From: Symsagittifera roscoffensis
Taxonomy: Eukaryota; Xenacoelomorpha; Acoela; Convolutidae
DNA length: 64,000 bases
NCBI RefSeq assembly: GCF_963678635.1
Contig: NC_087064.1
Span: 74,213,465-74,277,464, forward strand
Reading direction: 5' to 3'
The number at the start of each line of letters is the position of its first letter. Position 1 is the first letter of the stretch. Positions 36,765-49,300 of the stretch are shown here, piece by piece. Below the pieces are notes generated by a model, which did not search any database, had not been told where the DNA came from, and saw only the letters and a program-made list of their open reading frames with translations. Position numbers and translations under genes: made by a program.

Positions 36765-36930
36765 CGGCCGTGGCCGAGTGTTTAAGTCAAGCGTCTCTCA
36801 ACATGAGGGTCGTGTGTTAGAATCCCACTTCGGTCACAGAGGTGAGGGAACCCAATTTAAACCACCTCCTCAAGGTGAGACCGGTTACGGTGAAATGGCT
36901 GCATTGAGGTAAGACCGGGGTTTAAACAAT
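36765..36930 (+). mobile_element. tRNA-derived SINE (serine/leucine-like head)
   Basis: GCGGCCGTGGCCGAGTGTTTAA gives a near-perfect A box and TGTTAGAATCCC a damaged B box; followed by a body with ACCGGTTACGGTGAAATGGC. The acceptor stem does not pair well. Confidence 0.55.
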
Positions 36931-37713
36931 ATTTATTCAGTATTTGCACTAGAAACCTCCAGAGCAAAGATTTGTTCTACGAACAGCAGTAGCTTTAGCA
37001 AATCGATGGGTTATTTATAATTCTGAAGAAATTGGTAGAATTAAAATGAAGCCCAGAAAAAAAAAGAATTTAAATTGACCAAGCTTGATGAGCGACCAAA
37101 TCGACTTCACCCCCTTTTTTATGACATCTATTCAAATAATTGTAATTGTATTCCATATCCATACACAAATTGACGAAGCAGTGGAAAGTGGAAATCCAAA
37201 ATCAAAGAATTTAAATTAAAATCGAGAAGCTTGTCACATCAGAAATTCGAAAAGTAATATAGAATTAAAAAATGAGTTAATCAAATAAATGAAAAAAAGA
37301 TCAAATCTGTGCGGGAATTAAGCCAACATTCTCAGCCCGAAGCTTGAAAGCGAAAAATTTCAAATAAAAAGCTGATATTAAAAAAGCTTTCGAAAACTGA
37401 TGTTTCACACATTGCTTATAGCCGCAGACAACCGTAAAATGCTCTTTGAGAAAAAAATTTCAATTAGATGAAATAATTTTCGCCAAGAAAAAAAAACACA
37501 GTAGCTTATAATCAAAAAATTATAACCAACAGACAGTGAGAAAGTTCAATGGTTTCAAGGAGACTGAAAAACTAAATGATTGTTTTTTTTTCTAGTTAAA
37601 AAACCATGCGGCCTTGAAACTCTGTTAAATCATTTTCGATTAACGATATTTGATATCGCTAATGAGAATTAAGACGACTGAATCAACTGAACATAGCCAA
37701 TCGAAGATTGGAA

Positions 37714-38165
37714 AAGAGTAATGAACGCAATTAAACATAAAAAACACTGACTTTCTTGGAAAAATCTCACATTCGAATTTCAAAGAAAAAAATAGATTCC
37801 CTTTAAGCGCTTTGAATTTCTAGAACAATTTATGATTGGCGCTTTTTTCAAAACATGAACACAATTAGAGAAAACTGGATCTATAAGTAAAGTTTTTGTT
37901 CCGCTGGAAATCTTAAAATTAAACTCCACTTTCGAAACTAGAAAACATTCACGTTTTTTCGCTCCATTCCAGGTTCGTAATTGGAGAAAGCTATTTACGT
38001 CACTTTGAGCAGAAGAAAGTCAATTGAACACAAAAAAGGCATATATTCCTAAGGGTATTCATAAATGCTTCAATATCTATGAATGTACATCTGTAGTTAT
38101 TAGAGACTTTTCCTAAAAAAAAATCAGCAAGACCTATATAAGTCTTCACGACGTTCATTTCTCTT
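37714..38165. mobile_element. MITE-like element, best-preserved copy
   Basis: 452 bp. Left AAGAGTAATGAACGC, right GACGTTCATTTCTCTT (inverted). Carries the family blocks TTCCGCTGGAAATCTTAAAA and AAGACCTATATAAGTCTTC. It is preceded by ACATAGCCAATCGAAGATTG, also seen before the copy at 11822, so the true edge may lie further left. Confidence 0.75.
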
Positions 38166-39445
38166 AATAACATTTCTATTCCCTTTTTAATGTTTTTTCA
38201 CGCCATCACTTCTTCAGTTGGAGATCGGAGTTCGCCTTCTTTAAAGCAAATGAAGTTTAATTGACCTTAAAAGTGCATACATACATTTGTATGTATGAAT
38301 GCACTTGTCTACTTATTAGTGCATTTCAAGACATGTTTCTCAAAGTTACCAACACGACCCATTTAAGTTTCTTCATTACGTTCAGTCGCACCTAAAAGCT
38401 CCTCGTCAATTCACAAACAAAAAACAAAGAAGGAAAAAATGGTTTGAGCCGAGATCCGATCATGAAACAGATAGCAAAACACCCGATGAAATTGGATGTA
38501 AATACCATGAAGGCAAAAACCATTGACTTTGTCAAAAAAAGAGTCGCATCGTAGACCTATACTGGATAAAGCATGAACGGCGCACTCTACAGCAGCACAG
38601 TCAAAATTTCAGCTAAAGCAGCATCCAAGTACGTAGATGCAAAAAAAAACAATTCAGCCCTAAGTCAAAATTTATACAGCTAAATCTCCATCAATATCCT
38701 TGATAAATAAATTAGCAGTACCGCAAATACTTGAGTATTTGTCTTCAAGAACTTAAAATTGTGTTATTTCAAGCTCGGAAGACGCTAAAACGAAACCTTT
38801 AACTGGTATTTTAACTTCGCTGAAATTTCATTTTGAAAAGAAAACAATCGGAGCTTAAGAAGCAAACTATGTAGCAACCAAGAAAATACTTGATTAAAAC
38901 AGTAACCCTGACTGCCTATGATACAAATTTATGATCATGTTGGGAAAAGATCCTCTGAAAAAGTTAAATCTGTAAAAGAAGAAATAAACGATTGAAACCT
39001 AAGAAACAAATTTTTAGATTTTCATAGACTTAGAGTTAAATTAACATTCAATGAACAATATAGCTAATATAAATTGCTTGGAACTTTAACCAACATAATA
39101 TCAGCCGAATAAAAAAAAACGAAAGATGTTTGCACCAATTCCGAACGATTTACAATTAAGAGTACCAAAGTTAATTAGCTTTCCGATACTCGGAATCTTA
39201 AAACCAAAAATACTAGAAGTGCCAAAACGCGCCAAGACAATAGAATGTAAAAATTGCATCCAATAAAAATTACCAAGAGTTAAGAAAGCTAAAAAAACGG
39301 TAGCAGAAACCCTTTAAGCCAAAGAAAAATTCAACAGAACTTAACATAATAATTTATTAAGTGCCTCTCACCCTCAAAAACATACCCAAATAAGTTAATC
39401 GCTCGACTAATGAACAATTTGAGGCCACTAAGCCAATATAAACAC

Positions 39446-39786
39446 AGAAGCGATGTTTCGCTTCGCAAACACTTGCGAGAACACGACAAAAAGCAGCTCT
39501 ATAAAGTGCAATATTTAATATTAGAAATACTCCTCGAATTAGCAAAAACTTGTCTGCCTCTCAGCTTCAAACCTTCGACCTAGAGATTAAGAGTCGCACA
39601 CACTAACCACTAAGCCACGTAAGCTTAAAAAGTACCATTAACCACTCATTAACAAATACAGCAGAGAACAGATGCTATGCAATTTCCAATGCTTGTGAAA
39701 CTTTCAAATAAATGAACACTTTTATTTGCGAGTTAGGTTAGAAAACAAGAAGGTTTGGAATAACACACTAAGCAGATCGCAAGTGT
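39446..39786 (-). repeat. A-element copy (tRNA-like core)
   Basis: Left CACAGAAGCGATGTTTCGC and ACACTTGCGAGAACACGAC, right CAGATCGCAAGTGT. The tRNA-like core is on the minus strand at 39545-39630 (GTGGCTTAGTGGTTAGTGTG). Confidence 0.7.
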
Positions 39787-40006
39787 AATTAACAACAGAA
39801 GCTCAATGAACAATTCGGTAACTTTGGGCCGTATAACAGAAAAATCCCGCTGATATTTCGTCATTCTTTTAAAATTAGAAACATTCGATGGTAAGGTTCA
39901 TCTGCTGGTCAAAAGTCGGATACAATAACTTTCTGTTAAATTTTTCTCGATAGAAAAGCAAAAATTTAATTACAAATTTACACTTTATACAATTTAAATT
40001 CTGTAT

Positions 40007-40012
40007 TTTATT
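40007..40012 (-). terminator. Candidate poly(A) signal of the WD gene
   Basis: AATAAA on the minus strand about 70 nt past the TAG stop. Good position; no other evidence. Confidence 0.45.
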
Positions 40013-40080
40013 CAATCTAATAAGCACTGGATCATTTTGGACTGAGCATGCATGAATTTTACAGATGAGTAAGTGATAAA

Positions 40081-40383
40081 CTATGTTCCCGAATCGGCCG
40101 AATATCGTCTTGATCTTGTGGTCAGACTAAGCAGCGACATCCTCGAAATCTCTCGCGACAACTGTGGCCTACTGATAGGTTCATCATAAACTGTGAAGTC
40201 ACTCTCATTCAGCGACTTGTTGCCCTGGTTGCTGTAAGTGGAGTCTGGGGGACCGTGTAGGATGTTAGCCACCTTCTGTTGTTCTAGTTGTCGTGCAGTC
40301 ACTTTCCCCAGGTTGTTGATGAGGGCATTAAGTCTGCTTGAACTCCACAGCTGGATGGTTCCATCGCTACTTCCACTCAAATA
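40081..40383 (-). CDS. WD-protein last exon (final blade, Ser/Arg-rich tail, stop)
   Basis: Acceptor TGTGCTTTAG|TATTTG. Encodes YLSGSSDGTIQLWSSSRLN, then about 85 polar residues (RQLEQQKVANIL, DEPISRPQLSREISRMSLLS, TTRSRRYSADSGT) and TAG. The acceptor lies directly against repeat DNA (40391 on). Confidence 0.9.
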   Translation of the reverse strand, partial: YLSGSSDGTIQLWSSSRLNALINNLGKVTARQLEQQKVANILHGPPDSTYSNQGNKSLNESDFTVYDEPISRPQLSREISRMSLLSLTTRSRRYSADSGT

Positions 40384-43300
40384 CTAAAGCACAGAGGCGA
40401 AGCTGTAACTTCGCAAACACAAGCAATAACCGTCAAAAATTAGCTCTAAAAGTGCTATAAGGAAAAAAGAAAAGATAGAACAGATAAAAAATCTGCTATG
40501 CTTCGAAATCGCACCCCGACCTGGAAATTGAGAGTAAAAAAACCTAGCTTATAAGCTATGAGCGCCTACCAACCTGAAACCACTAGCTACCAATAAACCA
40601 GCTATTCACACTTAACAAGACTGCTCATATATCAGGGCGAGGCCCTGAATAATCTGACTGCACTTTACGGCCAGTTTAAAAAAATTTTGGCTGACAAATT
40701 CACGAAATAATCGAAAAAACGTTTTTTTTTTAATTTATCCCCCCATACGCTCATGTTAACTGCAAAGGGATGTAATAAGCGTCATGTATCGTGTAAAATT
40801 AGACCAAAATATTTGCCTCAGTTTAATTTGGAACGCAATAATCCGCCGCTTACGCTTGTTATAAGAACGCAATATATCGCGGGTTAATTAACCCAAATTA
40901 GCAATTTTCAAACCTCATAACTTTACGAAAAAACTATCACAAGAAAGATATCTTTTTTATTTGAGCTCAGAAGAACAATATCTCTCAGAGCGTACAAAAA
41001 ATTCCGTCAAAAAATCGTGAAGTCAAAATTGACTGAATATTTTAAAAAAGCCAGCCCAAGCATAAATATTCCGCTTTTCGTCAAAACTCGGAACAAAAGG
41101 CATGAAAAGAAAACAAGACTGCTCGTATCAACGCGAAGCCCTAAATGTTGCGACTGCTTTTTAAGCTCTATGGAGCAAAAAATAACATGGAAAAATAAAT
41201 GTAATAAAATAAAATGAAAAAAAAAAAAAAAATTGAGATTTTTTGAAAATCATCACCCCACACGCCATATAAAGTACCAACTGATAGATTTCGCTCCAAG
41301 TAACATATCGTAACTTAGTAAGTTTAAGGCAAATCAGCTTCCTTGGACAAATTTGGAACGATTTCTAAGACGGATTTTATCTCCGCTTACGCGTTAATAG
41401 CGCGAAATATATCGCGCGTTAATTGTCCCTAATTGGCCAAAAAGGCAATCTTTAAACCCCCATAATTTTACGAAAAATGATCACAGGGGAAATATCTTTT
41501 CAAAATTAAGCTCAAGACAACAATACCTTTTGAATGATATAAGAAAGCCCGTCAAAATTGGCTAGTTAAAATAAACCCACCCCGAGCACAAATATTCCGT
41601 TACTTTCGTTAAGAAAGTCGGAACAATCAGTATGCTGTGTAAATATCACAGATTGTTCCTTTACTAAAATAGACAATTGGAAACGATTCAACAAACACAT
41701 TTGATGGTGGAGTTTGCCTTCTTTTTAACAAAAGCAATTAACTGATGTTAAAAAGAAATCAAAAGTCAAAGCCCAAAATAAATTTGAGTATGAACAAATT
41801 TTAAGACTTTTCCTCAAAAAAATCCTCACGACCTATATAAGACTCTGAACTAGTTGGTGGGTGCAGCAACAGTAGTTTGAGTTTTATTAACCTCATTATT
41901 ATTATTATTATATTTGCTGTTGTAAGTAATTCTATGGATCGAAGCCGTTTGAAATCAAGACCGACTTTTTGTTCCGACTTTCGAAGAAAACGGAATCTTT
42001 ATGCTTGGAGTGGTTTTTTATTCAGCCAAATTTCAGCGATCCAACAAATAAGTTTTAACAAAAAAAATTCAAGTTTTTCATTGAAGATTTCGACTCCCTG
42101 AAATCAAATGTAAAAAGATATTTTACCTCAATCTTTTTTTGCAAAGTTCTGGGAGTTTGTCAATTGCCAAATTTGCCATGCTCTGGACTAATTCATGCAC
42201 GCTTTGGAGATTTTATTCCTAATGCTGAAATCGTATTTCGAATTGTTTACGCATGGCAATTTATCCCCCACAACAAAAAAGTTCCAAATTGAATTGAGGC
42301 TAGTTAAATCGGTCGTATTAATTTCGTGCGACTCAATTTTTAACACTTGATCTTTGGTATTGTCCAAAATTTTTAGTTTTTTCAATACTTTCATATTCTA
42401 AAAACTATTCGATATGGATTAAAGGGCAGTCGGAACATTCAAGGCTTTGCCCTGATATACGAGCAGTCTTGTTCCTCTCTAAATCCAAAACAGTACCAGC
42501 ATTAATCTGAAAATGTGGCAAATAAAGCTAGACTAAAACAAGAGGTTCCTCAAGTTAAAAATATGAAGGTAGGGTTAATCAAACTTCAGCTGACTTGCCT
42601 GACCTAAATACCCTATCATTATAACTCTGTGTTTTTCAAGTTCATATAAGGTTGCTGAAGGAGGAAAAAGAACTACTGACCTGGTTTCTTTCGGGCAACA
42701 GTAGAAGACAGTTGATGATGGAGTTGTTGAAGCTGCAATGACTCTGCAGAATACGCCAAGAGAAGATATCATACACTCTAAACACCCACACATAAAACAA
42801 ACACCTCAGTCATGAATTAGATTAAACATATAAGGCTTTAAAGTGTCAATGAATTCGTAGATCTGTCAAGAAAAAGACAACTTTCAGATGTTCAATCGTA
42901 AAATATCAAACAAAACAGGCTTATAGCATCATTATATGCTAAAATAAACCAAATGGTTTCAAAGTTTTAATCAAATCTCATTTTGTTTCTCGAAGTTTCA
43001 AGCAAAACAAAATTTATACTTTCATGTCTCTATGTGGTCACCCGATCAAAACAGATGTTTAATCCAAAATTTTGACTATTAACAGGAATCTGCAAAAAAG
43101 GCATACCAACATTTGAGTTCTGCATATTACGATAAACTGCAATCTCTTGCTGAAAATCATTCATTTTGTGTGCTTTATCTATGACTGCTTTTTAACTCAG
43201 CATTTGAATCAAATTGTTTACGGAGGACAAATTGATAGTGCAATCGATCATTAAAACCATGCGCTCATTCTGACTAATTTAACGATATTGTCTTACAAGA

Positions 43301-46300
43301 TTGAGTTCTGAGCTGCCACTACCAACACCCTGTTCATGTTGTCCACAGTGAGTGCAGACGCAGGCCCAGGCAGAGATATAGCCTCAGTACACTCCATTGC
43401 ATCCACACTCTAAACCATCACAATATCTAAATTCCAAAAATCCTGGCTTCTCAGTTTAGGCTCACATAGAAACTTCTAATTTACAGGCTCCAAAACCATC
43501 GCAATCTTACTCCAAACCTAAGGATAGATAATTTATACGAGAAGGATAAGGGCCTAACGACTTTTTACTCAACTTCAGCAAAAACAAAATTTTTTAAAAT
43601 GACCCGCATAACATTAAAAATTCAACGCTTAACAACTTTTCATTATACTTCCGCCAAGAAGATCTATCGCGTGAAAAAAATGATTAGTTCGCTATAAAAA
43701 ACTAAATTGAAACATAAGCTTCTTTAAACATTAAGGAGAAACTAAATGCGAATGATTCATTGTCAATCAGAAATCAGCCGCATAGCTTTTGTAGTTTATT
43801 AATACATCAACAAAAAGAACGTTGGACATTTCTCACTAGTAACCATGTTGGTTTTCATCAATCATCTCTTTCATTCTCTTGGCGTATATAACGGAATTCG
43901 TATATGTGAACTTGAAGAAAGCACCTGTGTATTGATGGATACCGATATCATTAAAAAAAGACGACTTTAGATCTGCCTTAATAAGTGACCACGTGCCTTC
44001 AAAAAATGCAGATCAGTGGATTATATTAGCAAGAAACCACCGTAGATAACCGGCATACTCATTTACCCAGCCCATTCAAAAATCAAGAAAACAGATTGCC
44101 TTCAGCGTACTAAGTGACTTGCATCTTTATGCAGAGCCGACAATACCTAGATCTGTTATATCTTCGGGGTACTTCAATACAATGATTGACTCTTATCAAA
44201 AGAGAAACATACCCAACAGACAGCTGGAAAAGCGTCAATGAACGCAAGTAAACAGAAAAAATACAATATTTTTAAATAAGTCTTTATTTTAAATCTAAAC
44301 ATTCGAATTTCAAAGAAAAGAAGATGGTTTTCAAGCTCTTTCCGCGAAAAATCAAATTTGAGCCTGAACATGTTTTTTACGAACTTTCTTGAAAAAAAAA
44401 ATGAAAATAAAAATCATTGCGACCTATATAAGAGTCTGAACTACATTCTTTCATCGCCTCTAAAAAGTTTAAACTTTTTAAATCTAGTCTTTTTAATCTA
44501 ATTTGGCTGAATTTCGTAAGTATTTGACTGTCTGTATTTGAAATGGGCTGAAGAGTCTGCGGCTGAATAACCTCTGCGCTTCTTAAATGAGTGTATTGGT
44601 ACGACGACACTTACACTCCACACGCGCATGGTAGAGTCATCTGCGGCAGACACCCACGAGTCCAGATCGGATATCCACCCGACACAGTTCACCTCTCCCA
44701 GGTGACCGAGGAGAGTGTTCACGAGGAACATCTCACTGCCACTAGGGGAAAATTTCCGCACATAGACCAGTCTGTCTGCACACCCATACGCGAACTCATT
44801 CCTAGAAACAATCAAGGGCTCTCTTTTCTAGTTTTCCACCCCACTAACTCACCCCTTCCCCCTCGTAAAAGTATAATGAAAGTGGTTTAGAAATGGTACC
44901 TACGACGATTTCGATGTACGAAATATTGGAGAAATCTGTTCATTTTTCCCGCTGACCCAGGAGCGGATCTAGGATTTTCTAGAGCTGGGGGCAGATTTTC
45001 AAAAGTTTCGAATTTTTTGTCGACTTTTTTGACAAAAATTTATGCACCACAGGCAAATTAGTTTTTTGGGCTATTTTTGGAAAATTTTGACCACAAAATC
45101 GCGCTTTTTTTGGCGCATCCCCTTCAAAATTAGTATATATTGGCGCCAAAGGCGCCTTTAGAAAAATTCAAAGGTTGCTCGGCCGAAAATGGATATAATA
45201 AAATAATAGCAAAGGGGGGTTGACCCTAGGTTATTTCAAATTGAATATCAGCAAAAATATAAGGGGGAAACTGGAAAAGAGCTCAACCAAGTATATTACC
45301 GATGTGAATATTGTCAAATAAGAACGTTATTTATTATATCGAGCCCTTTTTTCCCGAACTCACACCGCATGCTAGAAATGAAACACCCAAACGTGACAAA
45401 ACGGCCAAGAGACGAAGCAAAAAGAAGTCTTGAAAAATGAATATTTGAACCACGGACCTAGAAACTGAGATGCTTACCAGCGCCCACCTGCTCCATGTAC
45501 TCTTGCAGATAGTCAAACCCTAAGGCCATGCTGGCTTTTCTACAAAAATGGCTGAGAAACATTTTATACAGGGAAGATTCCTCTTACTTTCTATCAGTTG
45601 AACCCGTCATCGCAGATTTGGGAGGGTAATTCTCGAGAAAAGGCAAAAAGTTTCACAAAAACTGTCAAATATCAAAAATTTCCTTTTTTAAGACCATAAC
45701 TTTTTTTTTAACCATAACTACAGAAACAAGAGCGTAGCCATTTATGCAGGAAAACTTCTACAACTAGATAAGTCAATCAAGATTTGACATGATTATTTCT
45801 TGAGGAAAAAAATCATAAAATGGTCAAAGTTTCATAAAACGGTAATAAAATGGTCAAATTAAAACTTTTTCTACAAACATTACGGCGTATTTTTTATGCA
45901 GTGCAGATCCCATGGCATTCTTTATCAATTGAAAATTTAATTTCACATTGGGTAGGGCAACTCTTCAGATGAAAAAAAAAAACAAAAAAAAATCCGAAAA
46001 TCCCGCACTGAAATTTGTGAAGGCCGTAAAACGTCGAGTAAGATAAAAAGAGACAAGCGCAATAAGCAGACACACGTTTGCGTATTCGGTCTTTTCATTG
46101 GTACAGCTTGTTCAAAAAATTGGTGAAGTAGCTTTCAAGAAAAGGCAAGAATTTTCTAAAGCGTCCAAAAAAACATAAATTTTCAGAAGAGAGGCACTTA
46201 GCACAGTGGTAATGCGTTCACTTTGAAATCGTCAGATCGTGTATTCGATCCCATGCCATGGCAATGATAGTGTGTGAGGACAAGCTCTCACTTCACCTCC

Positions 46301-49300
46301 AGCTTCAGGTCTACCACAACCTGACCAAATTTGGCTGTAATAGTGGTACCACGTAAAAGTTGTAGACGTAAAAAAAAACGGCCTTGAGTCGCAAAAAAAC
46401 AGCTTCGCTCAGCAAAATAATACTGTCTGGAATGTGGGGAGATAATACAAATGGACTATCCTCGACAGGACTGTTAAGGCCTACTGATAGCTCCTCTGCG
46501 ATTCGCAGGAACTACAATTAATTAAGACCCGTTATTATCATACAGGAACTTGCCACTAACTAAGCCAAATTGAAACCATGCTATTAAAACGCTATTGAAA
46601 ACATGCTATACACAATCAGCTAAGTAAACGATTTTAATGAATACTTTCATTTGCGACTTAGGTTGGAAAAACGTGGACATCGTAGCTGCTCGTGTGTAAT
46701 CAATTACATGACCGTCCCTCATTACGGCACTAGCATTTAATTGCAGGATTTAACAAGAGAAAGCCGAATAATATGCCTTGTGATGGCATCAACTTGGATA
46801 TGGAAGAAATATGGATTTATAATTTATCGACAAAAAAAAACATTTAAAGAGACATAACAAAATAACACAGAACACTGGGACATAACAAAATAACACAGAA
46901 CAGCGAGCATGATTTGATGTGAAAAGAGCAAATGAAATCTTACCAAAGTTTGAAGATGCACTAAAAGATTTCAAAATTTTTTTGATAAAAACCCGAGTAG
47001 CTGAATCACAGCTTTGCTCAATCATGGCACAAAGAAGTGTTCAAAATGACATTTTCATGTCATTACTTTTTAAAAAGACGCTGCCTCCGCAAGGAAAAGA
47101 AACAATATACGAGCTATTCGCCTGTTTAAGGAGTACCGATGCTGTGCCATGGTAAACAAATTTGTCGCGTCAATTTTTTTTTCAGTTTGTCGCATCATTT
47201 TAATTTGTGCACATACGCCTGATAATTGAAAAAATATATACCACAGAATTTTACTTGACTTAGTTTTACGAGCTGGTTAATTTGAGGTTAAAATCAGCCC
47301 ATCTTTTAACAGTTTTTGTGTCGTTTGTGTTCAGCTTTTCGAAATTATGATCAAGAAGTTGGTCCTAATTGATCTTGCTACTTTAATGCTCTTTTAACTT
47401 GTTCTTTTTGAAAAGTCCAATCTTCGTCTTTCGAAGATTGAGTCGGTATTCTAAGAAATTTTTAACACAGTTTGCTTTTCAATTCATTCAAAATTAAGTG
47501 TACCACAAACTTAAAGTTAAATGAACGCAAAAGTAAATTATTTTGAAAAATTCTTAGTATATCGATTCAATCTTCGAAAACGAAGATGGACATTTCAAAA
47601 AGAGCAAGTTAAAACAGCATTAAAATAGCAAGATTAATTAGGGCGAACTTCTTGATCATAACATCGAAAAGCTTGAAAACGGGCTGCATAGTACCACGGC
47701 GTTCTCGCAATGAGATTTCGTTTGGTTGTAAATGTAGTAACTTTTACAATGAATGGAATCTAATTTGCAAACAATTTATTTAAAAGCAGAACGGAAGCGA
47801 TACAAAAGGTGCGCTACCTTTCAGGGGAGTAGACCATGTCCAGTATGGCCCCATCGGCCGCCACTTCCATGGCCGCCTTCACCTCTTTCGGGTCCTTGCT
47901 CTCGATCACTGGACCCATCTGACAACTATCTGCATATCTACAACGTTAAAACACGACATAAGTAGACGTATCTCCAGGAAATACTTTTTACCCATGACAC
48001 ACATAGACAGAATGAACAACGAAAACCAGTCATTATGTTTCAATGCAGTATAAATTCCGATTTGAATTTTCATTGCTTCCGTATAAGTAACTTTTTCACC
48101 TTATATTATACTAAAACTTATAACGAAACATTAATTAAATCATCGAAATCTTTCCTCAGCTATTTTGAGATTGGAGCTAGAAAGGGGAGGGGGTTATTAA
48201 CCTTTGACTGTCCAGGTTCCAGATGAGTATCCGCCTGTCCCATCCAGCACTCAGCTGAAACATCAGTATTTCAGAACATCAGTGCCGAAATACAAATGTG
48301 CCGAAAACAAAAACTGTTTTGGCAAACTTGAAAATTGTTATTTTCGACATTAACGCCCCGATCAATGTTTTATCAACAAAAAAACAATGGTATTTTTTCT
48401 CAACTGAATAAGATGACTAACAAGATAGATGTGTTGAAATCCTGTGATGAGAATGAGTGAAGTCACTGGACCATGGTGCGCTATTAAGACGTTCCTGCAG
48501 GAGAACCCAGCCACCCGATTAGTGATTGCATCCTTAATACACATCAACTGACTCAAAACTGACAGAAGCTTGCTTTTTATTTGCGACTCAAGCCATCTCC
48601 TGAGAAGATGCAAAATTATTAAACTGAGAGAATATAAACAAGCCGAATTGAAGCCAACCGAAAATGCGCGGAGTATATAAGCCAGCTCAAAAGTTTCATC
48701 ATATGGTTGAAATTTGCATTATTTTCGTAACTGTTACATAATTGTTACATAAATATTACATTATATTTACTTATTTTCGGCTGGTTGATACTTCGGCTGG
48801 TTGATACTTCGGCTGATTTATATATAGCCATTAAACTATACTCACTGTTGAACATACACATTAGCTTAAAATGCTGAAACTTACAAATCACAATTTAAAA
48901 AAAAAGAGTTGATAGAACTCACCTCAGCAGGAGTACTTTGAGTACTCTGGACCCTCTTCAGTTTCTTGACTGCTTTCTTGTCGAAGCCCCAAATATCTAT
49001 AAACAAAAATTTCCGACTGAAGTAGTTTTTGTTCCGACTTTCGATACGAAAGTAACGGAATATTTGTGCTCGGGGTGAATTTTTTTTTCTTCAGACAAAT
49101 TTCGACTTTTTAACTAGCCATTTTTGACGGAATTTTTTTATATCATTCGAAAGCTATTGTTGTCCTGAGCTTATATTTGAAAAGATATTTCACCTGTAAT
49201 CATTTTTCGTGAAGTTACGAGGGTTTAAAGATTGCCATTTTGACCAATTTGGGACAATTAACGCGCGATATAATTCGCGCTATAAACGCGTAAGCGGAGA

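Larger units (their letters stand above)
31052..40080. other. Intergenic stretch between the PNKD-like start and the WD gene 3' end
   Basis: No gene recognised on either strand; short frames here look random. The stretch 34300-35220 is very A/T-rich with many A runs. Repeats present: tRNA-like head at 36765-36840, MITE-like copy 37714-38165, A-element 39446-39786. Confidence 0.6.

Noticed and set aside
36765..36840. Functional tRNA gene
   Set aside because: A and B boxes are present but the acceptor stem does not pair and the T loop is damaged; a SINE head fits better.
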